64,000 nt of DNA from SIG77 sp045589595 (GTDB lineage Bacteria > Verrucomicrobiota > Lentisphaeria > Victivallales > UBA1829): the NCBI GenBank assembly GCA_045589595.1, contig JAZNPK010000037.1, positions 1 to 64,000 of the forward strand, written 5' to 3'. Below, in pieces: positions 1 through 8,292 of the stretch; the first letter of the stretch is position 1, and the number at the start of each line of letters is the position of its first letter. The notes under the pieces are model-generated. The model made no database searches, was not told where the DNA came from, and worked only from the letters and a program-made list of their open reading frames with translations. The position numbers were made by a program, and so were the translations under genes.

Positions 1-765
1 GATAAAGTCGCCAACTATTATCTCAGCGCAGACAGTCAGGCGGAAACCACGGTGGATATTGCGAAACGCGTGGTGGAAGTGACTGCCTCCAGCGAAGAGA
101 TCGATACCGGTGATGTTCCGGTCCTGAACTATACGTACGATGCAAACCGTTTGGTCGGCAGCGACAAGTTCACCGGCGAACTCACCTTCACGGGCGAAGT
201 TGACCAGAACGGCAAAGTGCAGAAGGCAGGTGTGTACGAGATCACTCTCGGCACTCTGGCGGTGACGGATAACTATGATGTGCAGCTTGCCAATAAAGCA
301 TATCTGACGGTGGTAATGACGGGCGGCGGTCTGACAACGGAACAGTTGAGTTCTCCGGCGAACCCGAACATTTCTTCCGGCAGTTTTGCCATCAACTCCG
401 AACATCATCTGGATCCTTCCTCCGGAAATCTGGTGAACATCTCCAGCACCAGCTACACGAATCCCCAGGATCTGAGCCTGCTGTTCAGCACCGAACACCG
501 GAATGTTCAGCAGCATCTTTCCGGCTTGATCGCACCTGCGGATACCATGGAAGTGATCGGCAGACCTGAAAGCAGCCGGATCCATGTCGGCGATGTGCCG
601 GACGGCGAAAATGCCATGGATATCTTCCACGAAGACAGCGGACTGCGTGATCTGGAGGACGAAGAACTGCTGCCGGATGGCGATCTGCTTTCCGTCTGGA
701 GCAAGCACGATGTATTTAAAGATGAATTTGATGAAGCGGTGGAAGAAATGATCCGCTTTGCATAA
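1..765 (+). CDS. C-terminal end of a large MBG-domain surface/adhesin-like protein (5' partial)
   Basis: The reading frame is open from the first base, so the start lies before the window; 254 residues are visible. Residues about 15-100 look like one immunoglobulin-like MBG/YDG repeat (a 'Y-x-Y-x-A-N' type strand followed by 'GVYEITLGTLAV...DNYDVQ'), the module found in long filamentous-haemagglutinin-like secreted proteins. The following 150 residues are Ser/Asn-rich, then strongly acidic, and show no membrane anchor or LPXTG motif. Known for the family: cell-surface or secreted adhesins. The surface role here is inference. The next gene begins 28 nt downstream on the same strand, so read-through is possible. 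Confidence 0.6.
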   Translation, partial: DKVANYYLSADSQAETTVDIAKRVVEVTASSEEIDTGDVPVLNYTYDANRLVGSDKFTGELTFTGEVDQNGKVQKAGVYEITLGTLAVTDNYDVQLANKAYLTVVMTGGGLTTEQLSSPANPNISSGSFAINSEHHLDPSSGNLVNISSTSYTNPQDLSLLFSTEHRNVQQHLSGLIAPADTMEVIGRPESSRIHVGDVPDGENAMDIFHEDSGLRDLEDEELLPDGDLLSVWSKHDVFKDEFDEAVEEMIRFA

Positions 766-793
766 TCATACAAACGAAAGATAAGGAAAAAAC

Positions 794-1540
794 ATGAGCA
801 AGATTCAACTTCCGATCGCGTTGCAGGCATATTCCCTGCGCAGTATTTATTGCGGGAATCCGCTTCAGGGACTCCGTGCCGCCAAAGAAGCGGGGTACGA
901 TGGTATCGAATTTTTCGGCAACGATTTCTGCACGGATTTTTATGCCGCGCTGCTGAAAGAAACGGGGCTGGTTTGCGCCGGATGGCACACCATGGTGGAG
1001 GATCTGGAAGGGGATGCCTTTGAAAAGACGCTCCGCCGGAATATTGCTGTCGGCTGCAAATATGTGATCGTTCCCTGGTTCGGAGCTGATGATCTGGACG
1101 GCTGGAAACGCTTTGCCGACAGACTGAATGTGATCGCGGCAAAACTTGCCCGTTACGGTATGCGCACCGGTTATCACAGTCATGCCGGCGACCACAAAAA
1201 TGCGAATGGCTATATTCCGTGGGAAGTCGTTGCAGCCAACACAGATCCGCGTGTGGTCCTGCAGCTTGATACCGGCAATGCCATGGCAGGCGGCGCAGAT
1301 GTTTGTGAAGCACTGGCGAAATTCCCCGGCAGAAATCAGAGTATTCACCTGAAACCTTATGCGGTGGAAGGCGGTTATGCTCCGGTGATCGGCAAAGATG
1401 ATCTGCCTTGGGAAAAGATCCTGAACTGGTGCGAAAATGACGGCGCAACAGAATGGTGTGTTGTGGAATACGAAATGGAAGATGATCCTGTGACGGCTGT
1501 CGCTCAGTGTCTGGCTCATCTGCGTTCTCTCCGTCCCTGA
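794..1540 (+). CDS. Sugar phosphate isomerase/epimerase (TIM barrel, AP-endonuclease-2 family)
   Basis: A 248-aa single-domain protein of the xylose-isomerase-like TIM-barrel superfamily. Metal-site signatures are visible: Y-H-S-H at about 127-130, LDTGN at 158-162, IHLK at 184-187 and a late Glu in VVEYE near the C-terminus. These proteins isomerise or epimerise sugars or inositol derivatives with a divalent metal; the substrate cannot be read from sequence. The start is preceded by AAGGAAAA-type purines. It is the first gene of a compact + strand cluster with an esterase, an unknown protein, an FAD oxidoreductase and a CYTH protein (gaps of 19, 12, -4 and 3 nt). Confidence 0.85.
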   Translation: MSKIQLPIALQAYSLRSIYCGNPLQGLRAAKEAGYDGIEFFGNDFCTDFYAALLKETGLVCAGWHTMVEDLEGDAFEKTLRRNIAVGCKYVIVPWFGADDLDGWKRFADRLNVIAAKLARYGMRTGYHSHAGDHKNANGYIPWEVVAANTDPRVVLQLDTGNAMAGGADVCEALAKFPGRNQSIHLKPYAVEGGYAPVIGKDDLPWEKILNWCENDGATEWCVVEYEMEDDPVTAVAQCLAHLRSLRP

Positions 1541-1559
1541 TCGCATGGAGTATTGAACT

Positions 1560-2354
1560 ATGGCATTGATGGAATGTTCATTGTTTGCCGAATCCATCGG
1601 CATGTGTACGAATGTGAATGTGATCCTGCCCCAGCCCACAAGCGGACAGATCGGTCTGACCGGTGTCGGTTCGCCCGACGGATGCCCGGTGCTGTATCTC
1701 CTGCACGGACTTTCCGACGATCATTCGATCTGGTTGCGCCGTACCTGCATTGAACGGTACGCGACCCAATTCGGGATCGCAGTGGTGATGCCCAACGGAC
1801 ACCGCAGTTTTTATGCCGATGTGGAAAAGAACGGTTTGCGTTACTGGAACTATATCAGCGAAGAACTGCCTGCATTGATCAACGGTATTTTCAAGTTCTC
1901 CCAAAAGCGTGAAGATACATTCGTTGCCGGACTTTCCATGGGCGGATACGGTTCTTTCAAACTGGCGTTGAACAAACCGGAGCGGTTCGCGGCTGCCGGA
2001 TGTTTTTCCAGCGTGATCCGTCCGTGGCGGTTTGTGGATGCAGCGCCGGACAGAAAACTGGAAATGAGTTCCATTTACGGGGACGATACCGGTTTGATCG
2101 AAAATACGTTCCATGATCCCTACTGGTTGGCGGAACAGCATGTGAAAAACGGTACGGCTCTGCCTGAATTTTATATTGCCTGCGGTACGGAAGATTTTCT
2201 GTATCAGGAAAATATCATGTATCGTGATCATCTCCGGCGTCTGGGTGTTTCTTTTGAATATGTGGAAGGACCCGGCACCCATGAATGGGGCTTCTGGGAC
2301 CGTCATGTTCTGGCGTATCTGAATTGGCTGAAAACAAAAAATCTTTTGCATTGA
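1560..2354 (+). CDS. Esterase of the esterase D / tributyrin esterase family (alpha/beta hydrolase)
   Basis: A 264-aa cytoplasmic alpha/beta hydrolase without a signal peptide. An oxyanion-side HG motif occurs at about 49-50 (YLLHGLSDD). The nucleophile elbow GLSMGG places Ser126, the acid is probably Asp212 in CGTEDFL, and the base is probably His241 in GTHEWGFWD. The length fits the family (S-formylglutathione hydrolase, acetyl-xylan or feruloyl esterases, EstA). With an isomerase upstream, a role in deacylating plant-derived sugars is plausible but is inference. The start ATG follows a GGAG about 13 nt upstream. Confidence 0.85.
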   Translation: MALMECSLFAESIGMCTNVNVILPQPTSGQIGLTGVGSPDGCPVLYLLHGLSDDHSIWLRRTCIERYATQFGIAVVMPNGHRSFYADVEKNGLRYWNYISEELPALINGIFKFSQKREDTFVAGLSMGGYGSFKLALNKPERFAAAGCFSSVIRPWRFVDAAPDRKLEMSSIYGDDTGLIENTFHDPYWLAEQHVKNGTALPEFYIACGTEDFLYQENIMYRDHLRRLGVSFEYVEGPGTHEWGFWDRHVLAYLNWLKTKNLLH

Positions 2355-2366
2355 GGTTGCTGTAAT

Positions 2367-2846
2367 ATGGGTTTGTTTGATAAACTGGGCGGAAATCTGA
2401 TTGCGGACCGCATCCGCGGTGAAGCATTGAAAGCGATCGACCGCTATGTGGAAAGTGCAGTGATCAATGCCGTGCTGCCCCATCAGGACGGTGCGGAACA
2501 GAAGATCCGGATTTCTGCCGGATTGAAGACCGTTCTCGCCGAAACGCTTGTCGAATATACAGAACACATGGGGAAAGATACGGTCAAAACTCTGACCATC
2601 CCCCTGACGGAAAAAGAACTTGCGCTGGATACGGTGATCGCGGCAAAACGGCCCGGCGTTATGGCGGAATCTGCGGTGATCGGAGCGGAAGATCTGAAAC
2701 TGGATCTTTCCGGCAGGATCTCCGGGATCGGGTTCCGGCAGATGATGATGGGTGTCGGCGCGACCATCGACGCAGTAACATTCAAGGTATCAGTCAGCGG
2801 CAGTGCGTCCGGCACATGGCTGCAGACGGAGGAACAGAACGCATGA
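2367..2846 (+). CDS. Conserved-type hypothetical protein, 159 aa
   Basis: Not recognised. The protein has no signal peptide or membrane segment. The N-terminal 35 residues look helical and amphipathic (GLFDKLGGNLIADRIRGEAL); the rest alternates short hydrophobic strands, with a Met-rich QMMMGVG stretch at about 127-133. It is translationally coupled to the downstream oxidoreductase by an ATGA overlap and lies 12 nt after the esterase, so it is probably a real operon member. Confidence 0.6.
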   Translation: MGLFDKLGGNLIADRIRGEALKAIDRYVESAVINAVLPHQDGAEQKIRISAGLKTVLAETLVEYTEHMGKDTVKTLTIPLTEKELALDTVIAAKRPGVMAESAVIGAEDLKLDLSGRISGIGFRQMMMGVGATIDAVTFKVSVSGSASGTWLQTEEQNA

Positions 2847-3808
2847 GCAGTAAAAAGATCGTGATTATTGGCGGTGGTGCAGCCGGCTGGTATGCCGCAA
2901 AACGGATCCGCAAAAATGATCCGTCTGCGGAAGTTTTTCTGTTTGAAGGTACGGAAAATGCTCTGTACGCCAAGGTGCGTCTGCCCGAATATGTGGCGGG
3001 CGTTCTGCCGCGGGAAAAACTGTTTCTGCCCGGAGCCCCGGACGAAGGTCTGAAGGTTTTTTCCGGAACTCCGGTCCTGGAGATCGACCGTACAAAACAG
3101 CAGATCGTCACGGCAGATGCCCGTTATGATTATGATGTTCTGCTCCTTGCCACCGGTGCGTCTGCCAATGTGCCGCCAGTGCCGGGATTGAAAAATTCCG
3201 CCTGTGTCCTGCGTACCATTACCGATGCGGATGCCCTCTGCTGCTGCAAGGCGGAAAACGCGATCGTGCTGGGCGGCGGTCTGCTCGGTTTGGAAGCCGC
3301 CTGGGCGCTGAAAGAACGGGGCATGGCTGTTACCGTTGTGGAAATGGCGGACCGTTTGCTGCCCCGGCAGTTGAACGAAACGGAGTCGGCGCGTCTGCTG
3401 ACGGCGTTTACAGCGTTGGGGATGAAAGTCATCCTCGGCGCGTCCGTTACCGGATGCCGGGATTGTAAAGAACTTGAACTGGCGGACGGTACGACCATTG
3501 CTGCGGATCTTCTGCTGGTCTCAGCCGGGATCGCTCCGGAAAAAACGCTGGCGGAAAAAGCCGGACTTCTCTGTGGCAGAGGTGTTACGGTGGACCGTCA
3601 GATGCGGACATCCGATCCGTGTATTTATGCCGCCGGTGACTGTGCCGAGATCGATGGCAGAACGGTCGGTCTGTGGATCGCCGCCAAAGATCAGGGCGAA
3701 GCTGCCGCCGACATCATTTGCGGGAAACGGGAGACCTTTGAGCCGCCGGTTTATATGCCGAAACTGAAAGTCAGCGGCATTGATTTCAATCAGATCCGGG
3801 GCGCATGA
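2843..3808 (+). CDS. FAD/NAD(P)-dependent oxidoreductase (rubredoxin/nitrite reductase-like)
   Basis: The start is taken at ATG 2843 (MSSKKIVIIGG), which overlaps the stop of the preceding gene (ATGA), rather than an in-frame ATG 27 nt upstream. The 321 aa carry an N-terminal GGGAAG dinucleotide fold for FAD, a second GGGLLGLE fold at about 140 for NAD(P)H, and the FAD-contacting IYAAGDCAE near residue 265. No redox CxxC is present, so it belongs with NADH:rubredoxin or ferredoxin reductases rather than thioredoxin reductases. It is short for the family: the usual C-terminal interface domain is largely missing, although the gene ends cleanly 3 nt before the next ORF. The electron acceptor is unknown. 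Confidence 0.85.
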   Translation: MSSKKIVIIGGGAAGWYAAKRIRKNDPSAEVFLFEGTENALYAKVRLPEYVAGVLPREKLFLPGAPDEGLKVFSGTPVLEIDRTKQQIVTADARYDYDVLLLATGASANVPPVPGLKNSACVLRTITDADALCCCKAENAIVLGGGLLGLEAAWALKERGMAVTVVEMADRLLPRQLNETESARLLTAFTALGMKVILGASVTGCRDCKELELADGTTIAADLLLVSAGIAPEKTLAEKAGLLCGRGVTVDRQMRTSDPCIYAAGDCAEIDGRTVGLWIAAKDQGEAAADIICGKRETFEPPVYMPKLKVSGIDFNQIRGA

Positions 3809-3811
3809 TCC

Positions 3812-4300
3812 ATGAGCGTGGAAACTGAACGGAAATTTCTGGTGTGCGGTGACGCGTGGAAAGCACTGGTGCAGAAACGCGAACTGATCCGGCAGGGATA
3901 TATCTGCCGGACCGCCGCCGACCATAAAACCGTCAGAGTCCGGATCAGAGACGGAAAGGGCTTTCTGACGCTGAAAGCCCCGAAATCCGGTGTGGAACGC
4001 TTTGAATATGAATATGAGATCCCGGTGGCGGATGCAGGGGAATTGCTGGATCGTTTCTGTGTGCCGCCTCTGATCGAAAAATACAGAAATACCGTCCCCG
4101 CCGGAAACGGACTCGTCTGGGAGATCGATGAATTTCTCGGCGATAACGCTCCGCTGGTGCTGGCAGAGATCGAACTGCCGGATGCAGATGCTTTTTTTGA
4201 ACTGCCGGACTGGATCGGCAAAGATGTTTCCGATGATGTCCGCTACTACAATTCCAATCTGATCAAACAGCCTTATTCCTGCTGGAAGAGCAGGGGCTGA
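3812..4300 (+). CDS. CYTH-domain protein (triphosphate tunnel metalloenzyme)
   Basis: A 162-aa single CYTH domain. The defining ExExK motif lies at residues 4-8 (VETERKFLV), followed by alternating basic strands (VRVRIRDGKGFLTLK) and acidic strands (FEYEYEI, WEIDEFLG, LAEIELPD) typical of the eight-stranded tunnel. Members hydrolyse inorganic triphosphate or thiamine triphosphate or cyclise ATP; small stand-alone bacterial versions are usually triphosphatases. It is the last gene of the five-gene + strand cluster and ends 5 nt from the convergent ABC transporter stop. Confidence 0.85.
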   Translation: MSVETERKFLVCGDAWKALVQKRELIRQGYICRTAADHKTVRVRIRDGKGFLTLKAPKSGVERFEYEYEIPVADAGELLDRFCVPPLIEKYRNTVPAGNGLVWEIDEFLGDNAPLVLAEIELPDADAFFELPDWIGKDVSDDVRYYNSNLIKQPYSCWKSRG

Positions 4301-4305
4301 TCCCG

Positions 4306-6003
4306 TCAGTCACCCAGTTGTACGGTACGGTCGCAATGTGCCGTGCTGGAGAGTCTGTGCGCGATCATCAGGATCGTCACTTTTCCCCGGAGGGAATCCA
4401 ACGCATCCACAAATGCTTTTTCCGTGCCGGGATCAAGGGCACTTGTCGCTTCATCCAGAATCAGCAGATGCGGATCGTTGTAAAGTGCGCGTGCAATGGC
4501 GATCCGTTGTTTCTGACCGCCGGAGAGACGGGACCCGTTTTCGCCGATCCCTGTATAGATCCCGTCGGGCAGGGCTTTGACAAAATCTCCGATTTGTGCC
4601 ATTTCCACCGCCTTGCGGACTTTTTCATCATCAATTTTTTCAGGCGATACGCCGAAAGCGATATTTTCCCGGATGGATGTGTTCAGCAGATAAATGGTCT
4701 GGGGAACATAGCCGATCATTTTCCGCCACGCGCCCATATTCTCCTGTATATCGGTTCCGTCTGTGCAGATTTTTCCCGCATCGGGCGTGAGGAACCCCAT
4801 GATCAGATGAATGAGCGTTGTTTTCCCGCTGCCCGTCTTTCCCGTCAGGGCAACACTTTCCCGCGGGTGGATGGTGAAGTTGAAATCTTTCAGCACCGGC
4901 GCATTGCATCCGTAGGAAAATGTGAGCTGTTCCACGGTCACCGCGCGGTCGAAAGTGATGGCTTTATCCGTTTCCTGCAGATGTTCGTGGGGGAAGCCGG
5001 AAAGATCAGAACAGATCTGCTCAAATAAATATTTTGCGCCGCGGATCTGCAGCAGATTGTACTGGATCCGGGAAACGCTGGGCATCAGCCGGATCAATGC
5101 GGCAATGAAAAATGCCGCCCCTGCCGCCGCCTCCTGAAATGTCCGGTCGGAAAGAACGATCAGGATCACCACGCACATGGCAAGAAGAATGCCGAATGTT
5201 TCCATGGCAAAACGGGGCGTCTGCCCGATGTCCGATGCCTGTTTCTGGGAAAGACTGCGCTTGTTCTGTGTCTGCTCAAAGCATTTTGTAAAATAGGATT
5301 CTGACTGATTCAGACGGATCATATCCAGCGACCCGAACACCTGTTTCAGCAGCGTCAGCAGTTCGCCGGACGCCTTGTGATTCCGTTCTCCGTACGCCTC
5401 CTGACGCTTTTTTACCGGCAGATAAAACAGCAGCAGCGCCGTCAATGCGGTAACCGCTACAAATGTTGCGATCAGTGGCTCCAGCACAAAAACGGCGCCC
5501 GCGATCACGGCAAACACACAAAGTTCCGTACCGATGAACATCAGCGGCAGGATCAGCTGACTGATGAAATCATGGACCCGGTTCACCTGCACCGTCAGTG
5601 CCGATGTGTCAAGATTGGAATAGGTCTCGTAAGGCGCAGAAATATAATTGCGGAACAGCCGTTTCGCCACATCATTGGTCAGTTCCATGGAAAAACGGGA
5701 TTGACAACGCACCATGACAAGGGAGATCAGGTTCTTGATGAGATAGAAAATCACCACCGCCGCCGCACAGAAAACAATAAATGTTTCAGGATCGTTCAAT
5801 GTGCTCCAGCGGTAAAGTCTGCCGGTAATGGATGCACTTTCCAGCGATGCCGGGTCCGCAAATGCCGTAACCGCCGGCATCAGCATGGCAAGACCCGCCA
5901 GTTCCAGCAGCGCGGAAAGAACCATGAATGCCAAGAGCCAGACTGCCCTGTACTTCAGGCGCGGCGGCAGGTTTTTGCGTAATTGAAGCAAGATATTCCA
6001 CAT
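4306..6003 (-). CDS. ABC transporter, fused permease and ATPase (MsbA/PglK-like exporter)
   Basis: A 565-aa half-transporter with an N-terminal membrane domain (about residues 20-330; hydrophobic helices near 22-48, 75-100, 155-200, 270-310). The C-terminal nucleotide-binding domain has Walker A GKTGSGKTT, signature LSGGQKQR, Walker B LLILDEATSALD and switch His in MIAHRLSS. It should work as a homodimer exporting a lipid, peptide or saccharide-linked substrate; the substrate is not identifiable. It stands alone between convergent and divergent neighbours, which argues against a dedicated peptide-export cluster. Confidence 0.9.
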   Translation of the reverse strand: MWNILLQLRKNLPPRLKYRAVWLLAFMVLSALLELAGLAMLMPAVTAFADPASLESASITGRLYRWSTLNDPETFIVFCAAAVVIFYLIKNLISLVMVRCQSRFSMELTNDVAKRLFRNYISAPYETYSNLDTSALTVQVNRVHDFISQLILPLMFIGTELCVFAVIAGAVFVLEPLIATFVAVTALTALLLFYLPVKKRQEAYGERNHKASGELLTLLKQVFGSLDMIRLNQSESYFTKCFEQTQNKRSLSQKQASDIGQTPRFAMETFGILLAMCVVILIVLSDRTFQEAAAGAAFFIAALIRLMPSVSRIQYNLLQIRGAKYLFEQICSDLSGFPHEHLQETDKAITFDRAVTVEQLTFSYGCNAPVLKDFNFTIHPRESVALTGKTGSGKTTLIHLIMGFLTPDAGKICTDGTDIQENMGAWRKMIGYVPQTIYLLNTSIRENIAFGVSPEKIDDEKVRKAVEMAQIGDFVKALPDGIYTGIGENGSRLSGGQKQRIAIARALYNDPHLLILDEATSALDPGTEKAFVDALDSLRGKVTILMIAHRLSSTAHCDRTVQLGD

Positions 6004-6081
6004 GTTTTTTCTTCTCCGGTTCAGATTTTGGTGTCATAAAAACAATATACGCTGATTTTTCTGAAAAACAAGGTGTAAATA

Positions 6082-6110
6082 CTGGAAATTTCCGTGCGAT
6101 GGCTTATATT
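6082..6110 (+). promoter_or_regulatory. Candidate sigma70 promoter (CTGGAA-N17-TATATT)
   Basis: A near-consensus -10 TATATT (6105-6110) with a weaker -35 CTGGAA (6082-6087) at 17-bp spacing, 37 nt upstream of the chosen start at 6148. It sits in the divergent gap between the ABC transporter and the HEAT-like gene. Confidence 0.4.
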
Positions 6111-6147
6111 ATGGAAGTCTTTGAATAAAAACCGGAAAGGTCTGTTT

Positions 6148-7137
6148 ATGCCAACTGCATTTTTTCTGATTCTGTTGTTCCCGGTGTTCCCGTCATTCAA
6201 CGATGCCTGGAACGCGGAAGGAACTATCGATCCAATCGTACTGGAAGCACCTGTAACCGCTGTCGCACCCATGAGCGATAAAGAACTGGCATTTCAAGCG
6301 GAACAGTTCGGAAAATTCAGCGATCCCGCTATGCGGAGCCGCATCGCTTTCGATATCGGAAACAGCCTGAACCCGAAACTTTTTGACGCCCTGGACAATG
6401 CCCTGACAAATGAAAAAGATCCCGCCGTCCGCGCCGATATCATGACCGCTATTGCAAATGCACCCGTTGCCTCCGCCGCCGATATCGAAAAATATGTGCC
6501 GGGTACGTTTGTGAAAGTGGAATGGAAACCGCGGAACGGAAAAATGATCAGCGCCGCCGCAAATGCATCGTTCCAGCCGGAACAGTTTGCCGCAAAACGC
6601 GTGATGAAACTGGGGCAGAAAGATCCGGTACGCACAACATTGAAAACACCTCCGGTCAACCGGTCCGCCACACCGGAACAGTTGATCGCTGCCGCAAAAG
6701 GTCTGGCGGCGCATGAAGCATACAATCTTATGCGCCTGAACCCGAATGCCGCTTATCTGGATGTCCTCCTCAAAACGATCCGCAGTGACAGTGCCTCAGC
6801 CCAGATGCAATTTGAAGCATGCCGCGCTGTCAGCGCACAGCAGAATATCAATAAGGACGCAATCGCGGCATTGAGCCGTCTGGCTTCAGATAAGTGCTGC
6901 GACGGCGGCAGCCGGAACAAAGTTTATGCCGCGCCGATCGTCCGCGCAGCCGCATTGATGACATTGAAAAAACACAGTCCCGATACCTATAAGAAGGTCG
7001 TTAAAGAACTCCGGAAAAAAGAAGACGATCTCGAAGCCATGCCCGCCATACTTCAGGATTATATGAAACAGATCGAAGGCGCGAAACCGGGTCTGATGCC
7101 GCGCGCACCGCGGATCTCCACCATCCAGAAATGGTGA
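6148..7137 (+). CDS. Secreted HEAT-like repeat protein, function unknown
   Basis: The start is set at ATG 6148 (MPTAFFLILLFPVF), because it has a GGAAAGG ribosome site 8 nt upstream and begins a plausible signal peptide; an upstream ATG at 6094 would lie within the -35/-10 region. The 329-aa product has helical repeats resembling HEAT/armadillo units (for example 'FDALDNALTNEKDPAVRADI') separated by a basic, Ala/Pro-rich linker at about 130-200. The C-terminus is strongly basic. No catalytic motif was recognised. A periplasmic scaffold role is inference. Confidence 0.6.
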   Translation: MPTAFFLILLFPVFPSFNDAWNAEGTIDPIVLEAPVTAVAPMSDKELAFQAEQFGKFSDPAMRSRIAFDIGNSLNPKLFDALDNALTNEKDPAVRADIMTAIANAPVASAADIEKYVPGTFVKVEWKPRNGKMISAAANASFQPEQFAAKRVMKLGQKDPVRTTLKTPPVNRSATPEQLIAAAKGLAAHEAYNLMRLNPNAAYLDVLLKTIRSDSASAQMQFEACRAVSAQQNINKDAIAALSRLASDKCCDGGSRNKVYAAPIVRAAALMTLKKHSPDTYKKVVKELRKKEDDLEAMPAILQDYMKQIEGAKPGLMPRAPRISTIQKW

Positions 7138-7194
7138 TCAGTTACAGCAAAACCAACCACATCATAAAACAATAAAACCAGAGGAATCAGAAAA

Positions 7195-7482
7195 ATGTCC
7201 GTTGAAAGTGCAAAAGCATTCTGCGTCCGTATGATGAGCGATGAAGATTTCCGTAATGTGATCGGCAGCGCCGGTACAGCCGATGAAATCGCCGCCATCG
7301 TGAAAAAAGAATATGACTTTAATAAGGAAGACCTCCTGCGGGTCATCAGCGAACTGACCGGAAATAAAGTCGCTATGGAAGACTTGAAAGCCATGGTCTG
7401 CGAAGTTTACGAAGAAGAGATCAATACCGAAGGCAAAGGCTCTACAGAAGCTGTAGCCGGGTGGCTCGACAGCTTGAGTTGA
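7195..7482 (+). CDS. Nif11-like small protein (RiPP leader-type domain)
   Basis: A 95-aa acidic protein. Residues 1-50 (opening MSVESAKAF; SDEDFRNVI; DEIAAIVKK) match the helical pattern of the Nif11/N11P leader domain, which in other bacteria serves as leader of ribosomally made, post-translationally modified peptides. The C-terminal 40 residues have no Gly-Gly cleavage motif, no Cys/Ser/Thr-rich core, and end in a hydrophobic AGWLDSL helix. No modifying enzyme lies nearby, so it may be a stand-alone Nif11 protein or an orphan precursor. Cloverleaf element G begins 16 nt after its stop. Confidence 0.65.
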   Translation: MSVESAKAFCVRMMSDEDFRNVIGSAGTADEIAAIVKKEYDFNKEDLLRVISELTGNKVAMEDLKAMVCEVYEEEINTEGKGSTEAVAGWLDSLS

Positions 7483-7498
7483 TCCCGTCTGCCGTAGA

Positions 7499-7637
7499 AC
7501 GCGCCACAGAACGGCGCAGCCCTTCCGCCCGCCGTCAGGCGGACGGAAGCGCCCATAAAAAAAGCCCACAGCACGTGGGCTTTTTTTATGGGTGAGCCGG
7601 AGCTCTGCTCCGGCGGCTGCGCCGTTCTGCGGCGCGT
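7499..7637. repeat. Intergenic cloverleaf element G
   Basis: The outer stem is formed by 7499-7521 and 7615-7637 (23 nt, one mismatch). Three hairpins are packed inside: 7522-7549 (12-bp stem, one mismatch, loop GTCA), 7552-7592 (18-bp perfect stem with A7/T7 tracts, loop 5) and 7596-7614 (8-bp stem, loop TCT). The first and last hairpins abut the outer stem with no spare bases. The junction core is GGCGCAGCC. The middle hairpin resembles a bidirectional intrinsic terminator. The element follows the Nif11 gene; its right half recurs at the end of copA. Confidence 0.85.
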
Positions 7638-7837
7638 CATTGATCCCGTCACCGATCATTGCCACGGCGTTATTTTTGTCGGTGAGGCTGCGGATGACAG
7701 CTTCTTTATCGGCGGGCATGACTTCCGCCCGGACGTCATCGATCCGCAGTTCGCGGGCAATGGCATCGGCAGTCCGCCGGTTGTCGCCGGTAAGCAGGAT
7801 CGTATGGATCTTCATCTGCTGGAAGGATTGAATGGCA
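7638..7837 (-). pseudogene. Fragment of copA (copper P-type ATPase), duplicated
   Basis: These 200 bases match 9879-10078 of the intact copA gene with a single difference visible by eye (T at the position of G in GCAGGAC). They encode, on the minus strand, part of the P/N-domain region including MIGDGINDAP. The fragment joins 7577-7637 (a copy of 9484-9544) at a shared GGCGCGT, so relative to copA 334 bp containing the 3' end are missing. It cannot encode a functional protein. Confidence 0.9.
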
Positions 7838-8142
7838 TATCGAACAGCGCAACCGAAGATCTGAACAGCAAAATTGAGGTCATCAAACGCTCTGCGTGTG
7901 GATACAGAAACAAGGACAATTTCAGAACAGCGATCCTCTTTCACTGCGGAAAACTGAATCTGATGCCGGAAATGGGGAGGTGACTCGGAAACATTTGATT
8001 TTTTCAACCGGGTCAAGCATTTCTCTGCTTGACAAATGAACGAACAACTATTACATTAAACGGAAAGATTCAGGTTAGATTGATGTGCGGAATGCTTTAC
8101 CCACAAAAATCCCGGAAGAACCCGAATACAAGGGACCGCATC
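7838..8142. other. Non-coding unique stretch left of the inserted gene
   Basis: No credible coding sequence. The first part (7838-8000) is unrelated to copA and shows nothing recognisable. The second part holds a palindrome and a promoter for the small ORF and GH gene downstream, listed separately. Confidence 0.5.
8012..8057 (+). promoter_or_regulatory. Promoter TTGACA-N17-TACATT with an overlapping 8-bp inverted repeat
   Basis: A consensus -35 (8029-8034) and TACATT -10 (8052-8057) are separated by 17 bp. The inverted repeat GTCAAGCA (8012-8019) / TGCTTGAC (8026-8033) overlaps the -35 and is a plausible repressor operator. It would drive the 49-aa ORF and the GH5-like gene. Confidence 0.55.
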
Positions 8143-8292
8143 ATGAAATTCATCGAAAAACTCAACCGCATCTGGAACTACAACGGCAGCAACATGCTCA
8201 TCGCGGGCGCGACCGCTCCGGCGGAACCCGGCGAGATCCGCAAGCTCAAAGACGCCATCAACGCCCGCCGGAAAGACGAGGCGCGGAAATGA
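8143..8292 (+). CDS. Small basic protein, 49 aa, coupled to the GH5-like gene
   Basis: Starts at ATG 8143 and overlaps the next gene by ATGA, which supports translation. The protein is not recognised: the N-terminal MKFIEKLNRIWNYNG is amphipathic, then comes a short GATAPAEPGE linker and a basic helix. A longer upstream frame to 8029 is less likely because it would start inside the promoter. It could be a remnant of a larger protein from the donor genome. Confidence 0.4.
   Translation: MKFIEKLNRIWNYNGSNMLIAGATAPAEPGEIRKLKDAINARRKDEARK

Noticed and set aside
4318..5028. A 236-aa + strand frame inside the ABC transporter
   Set aside because: It is the complement of the ATPase domain and has no own signals.
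7588..7983. A 131-aa + strand frame over the copA fragment
   Set aside because: It reads the duplicated copA fragment on the wrong strand; the same frame recurs opposite intact copA.
8085..8288. N-terminal extension of the GH5-like protein
   Set aside because: The 68 extra codons overlap the small ORF in another frame, encode a Gln/His/Arg-rich string and lack a Shine-Dalgarno; the ATGA start at 8289 is better.
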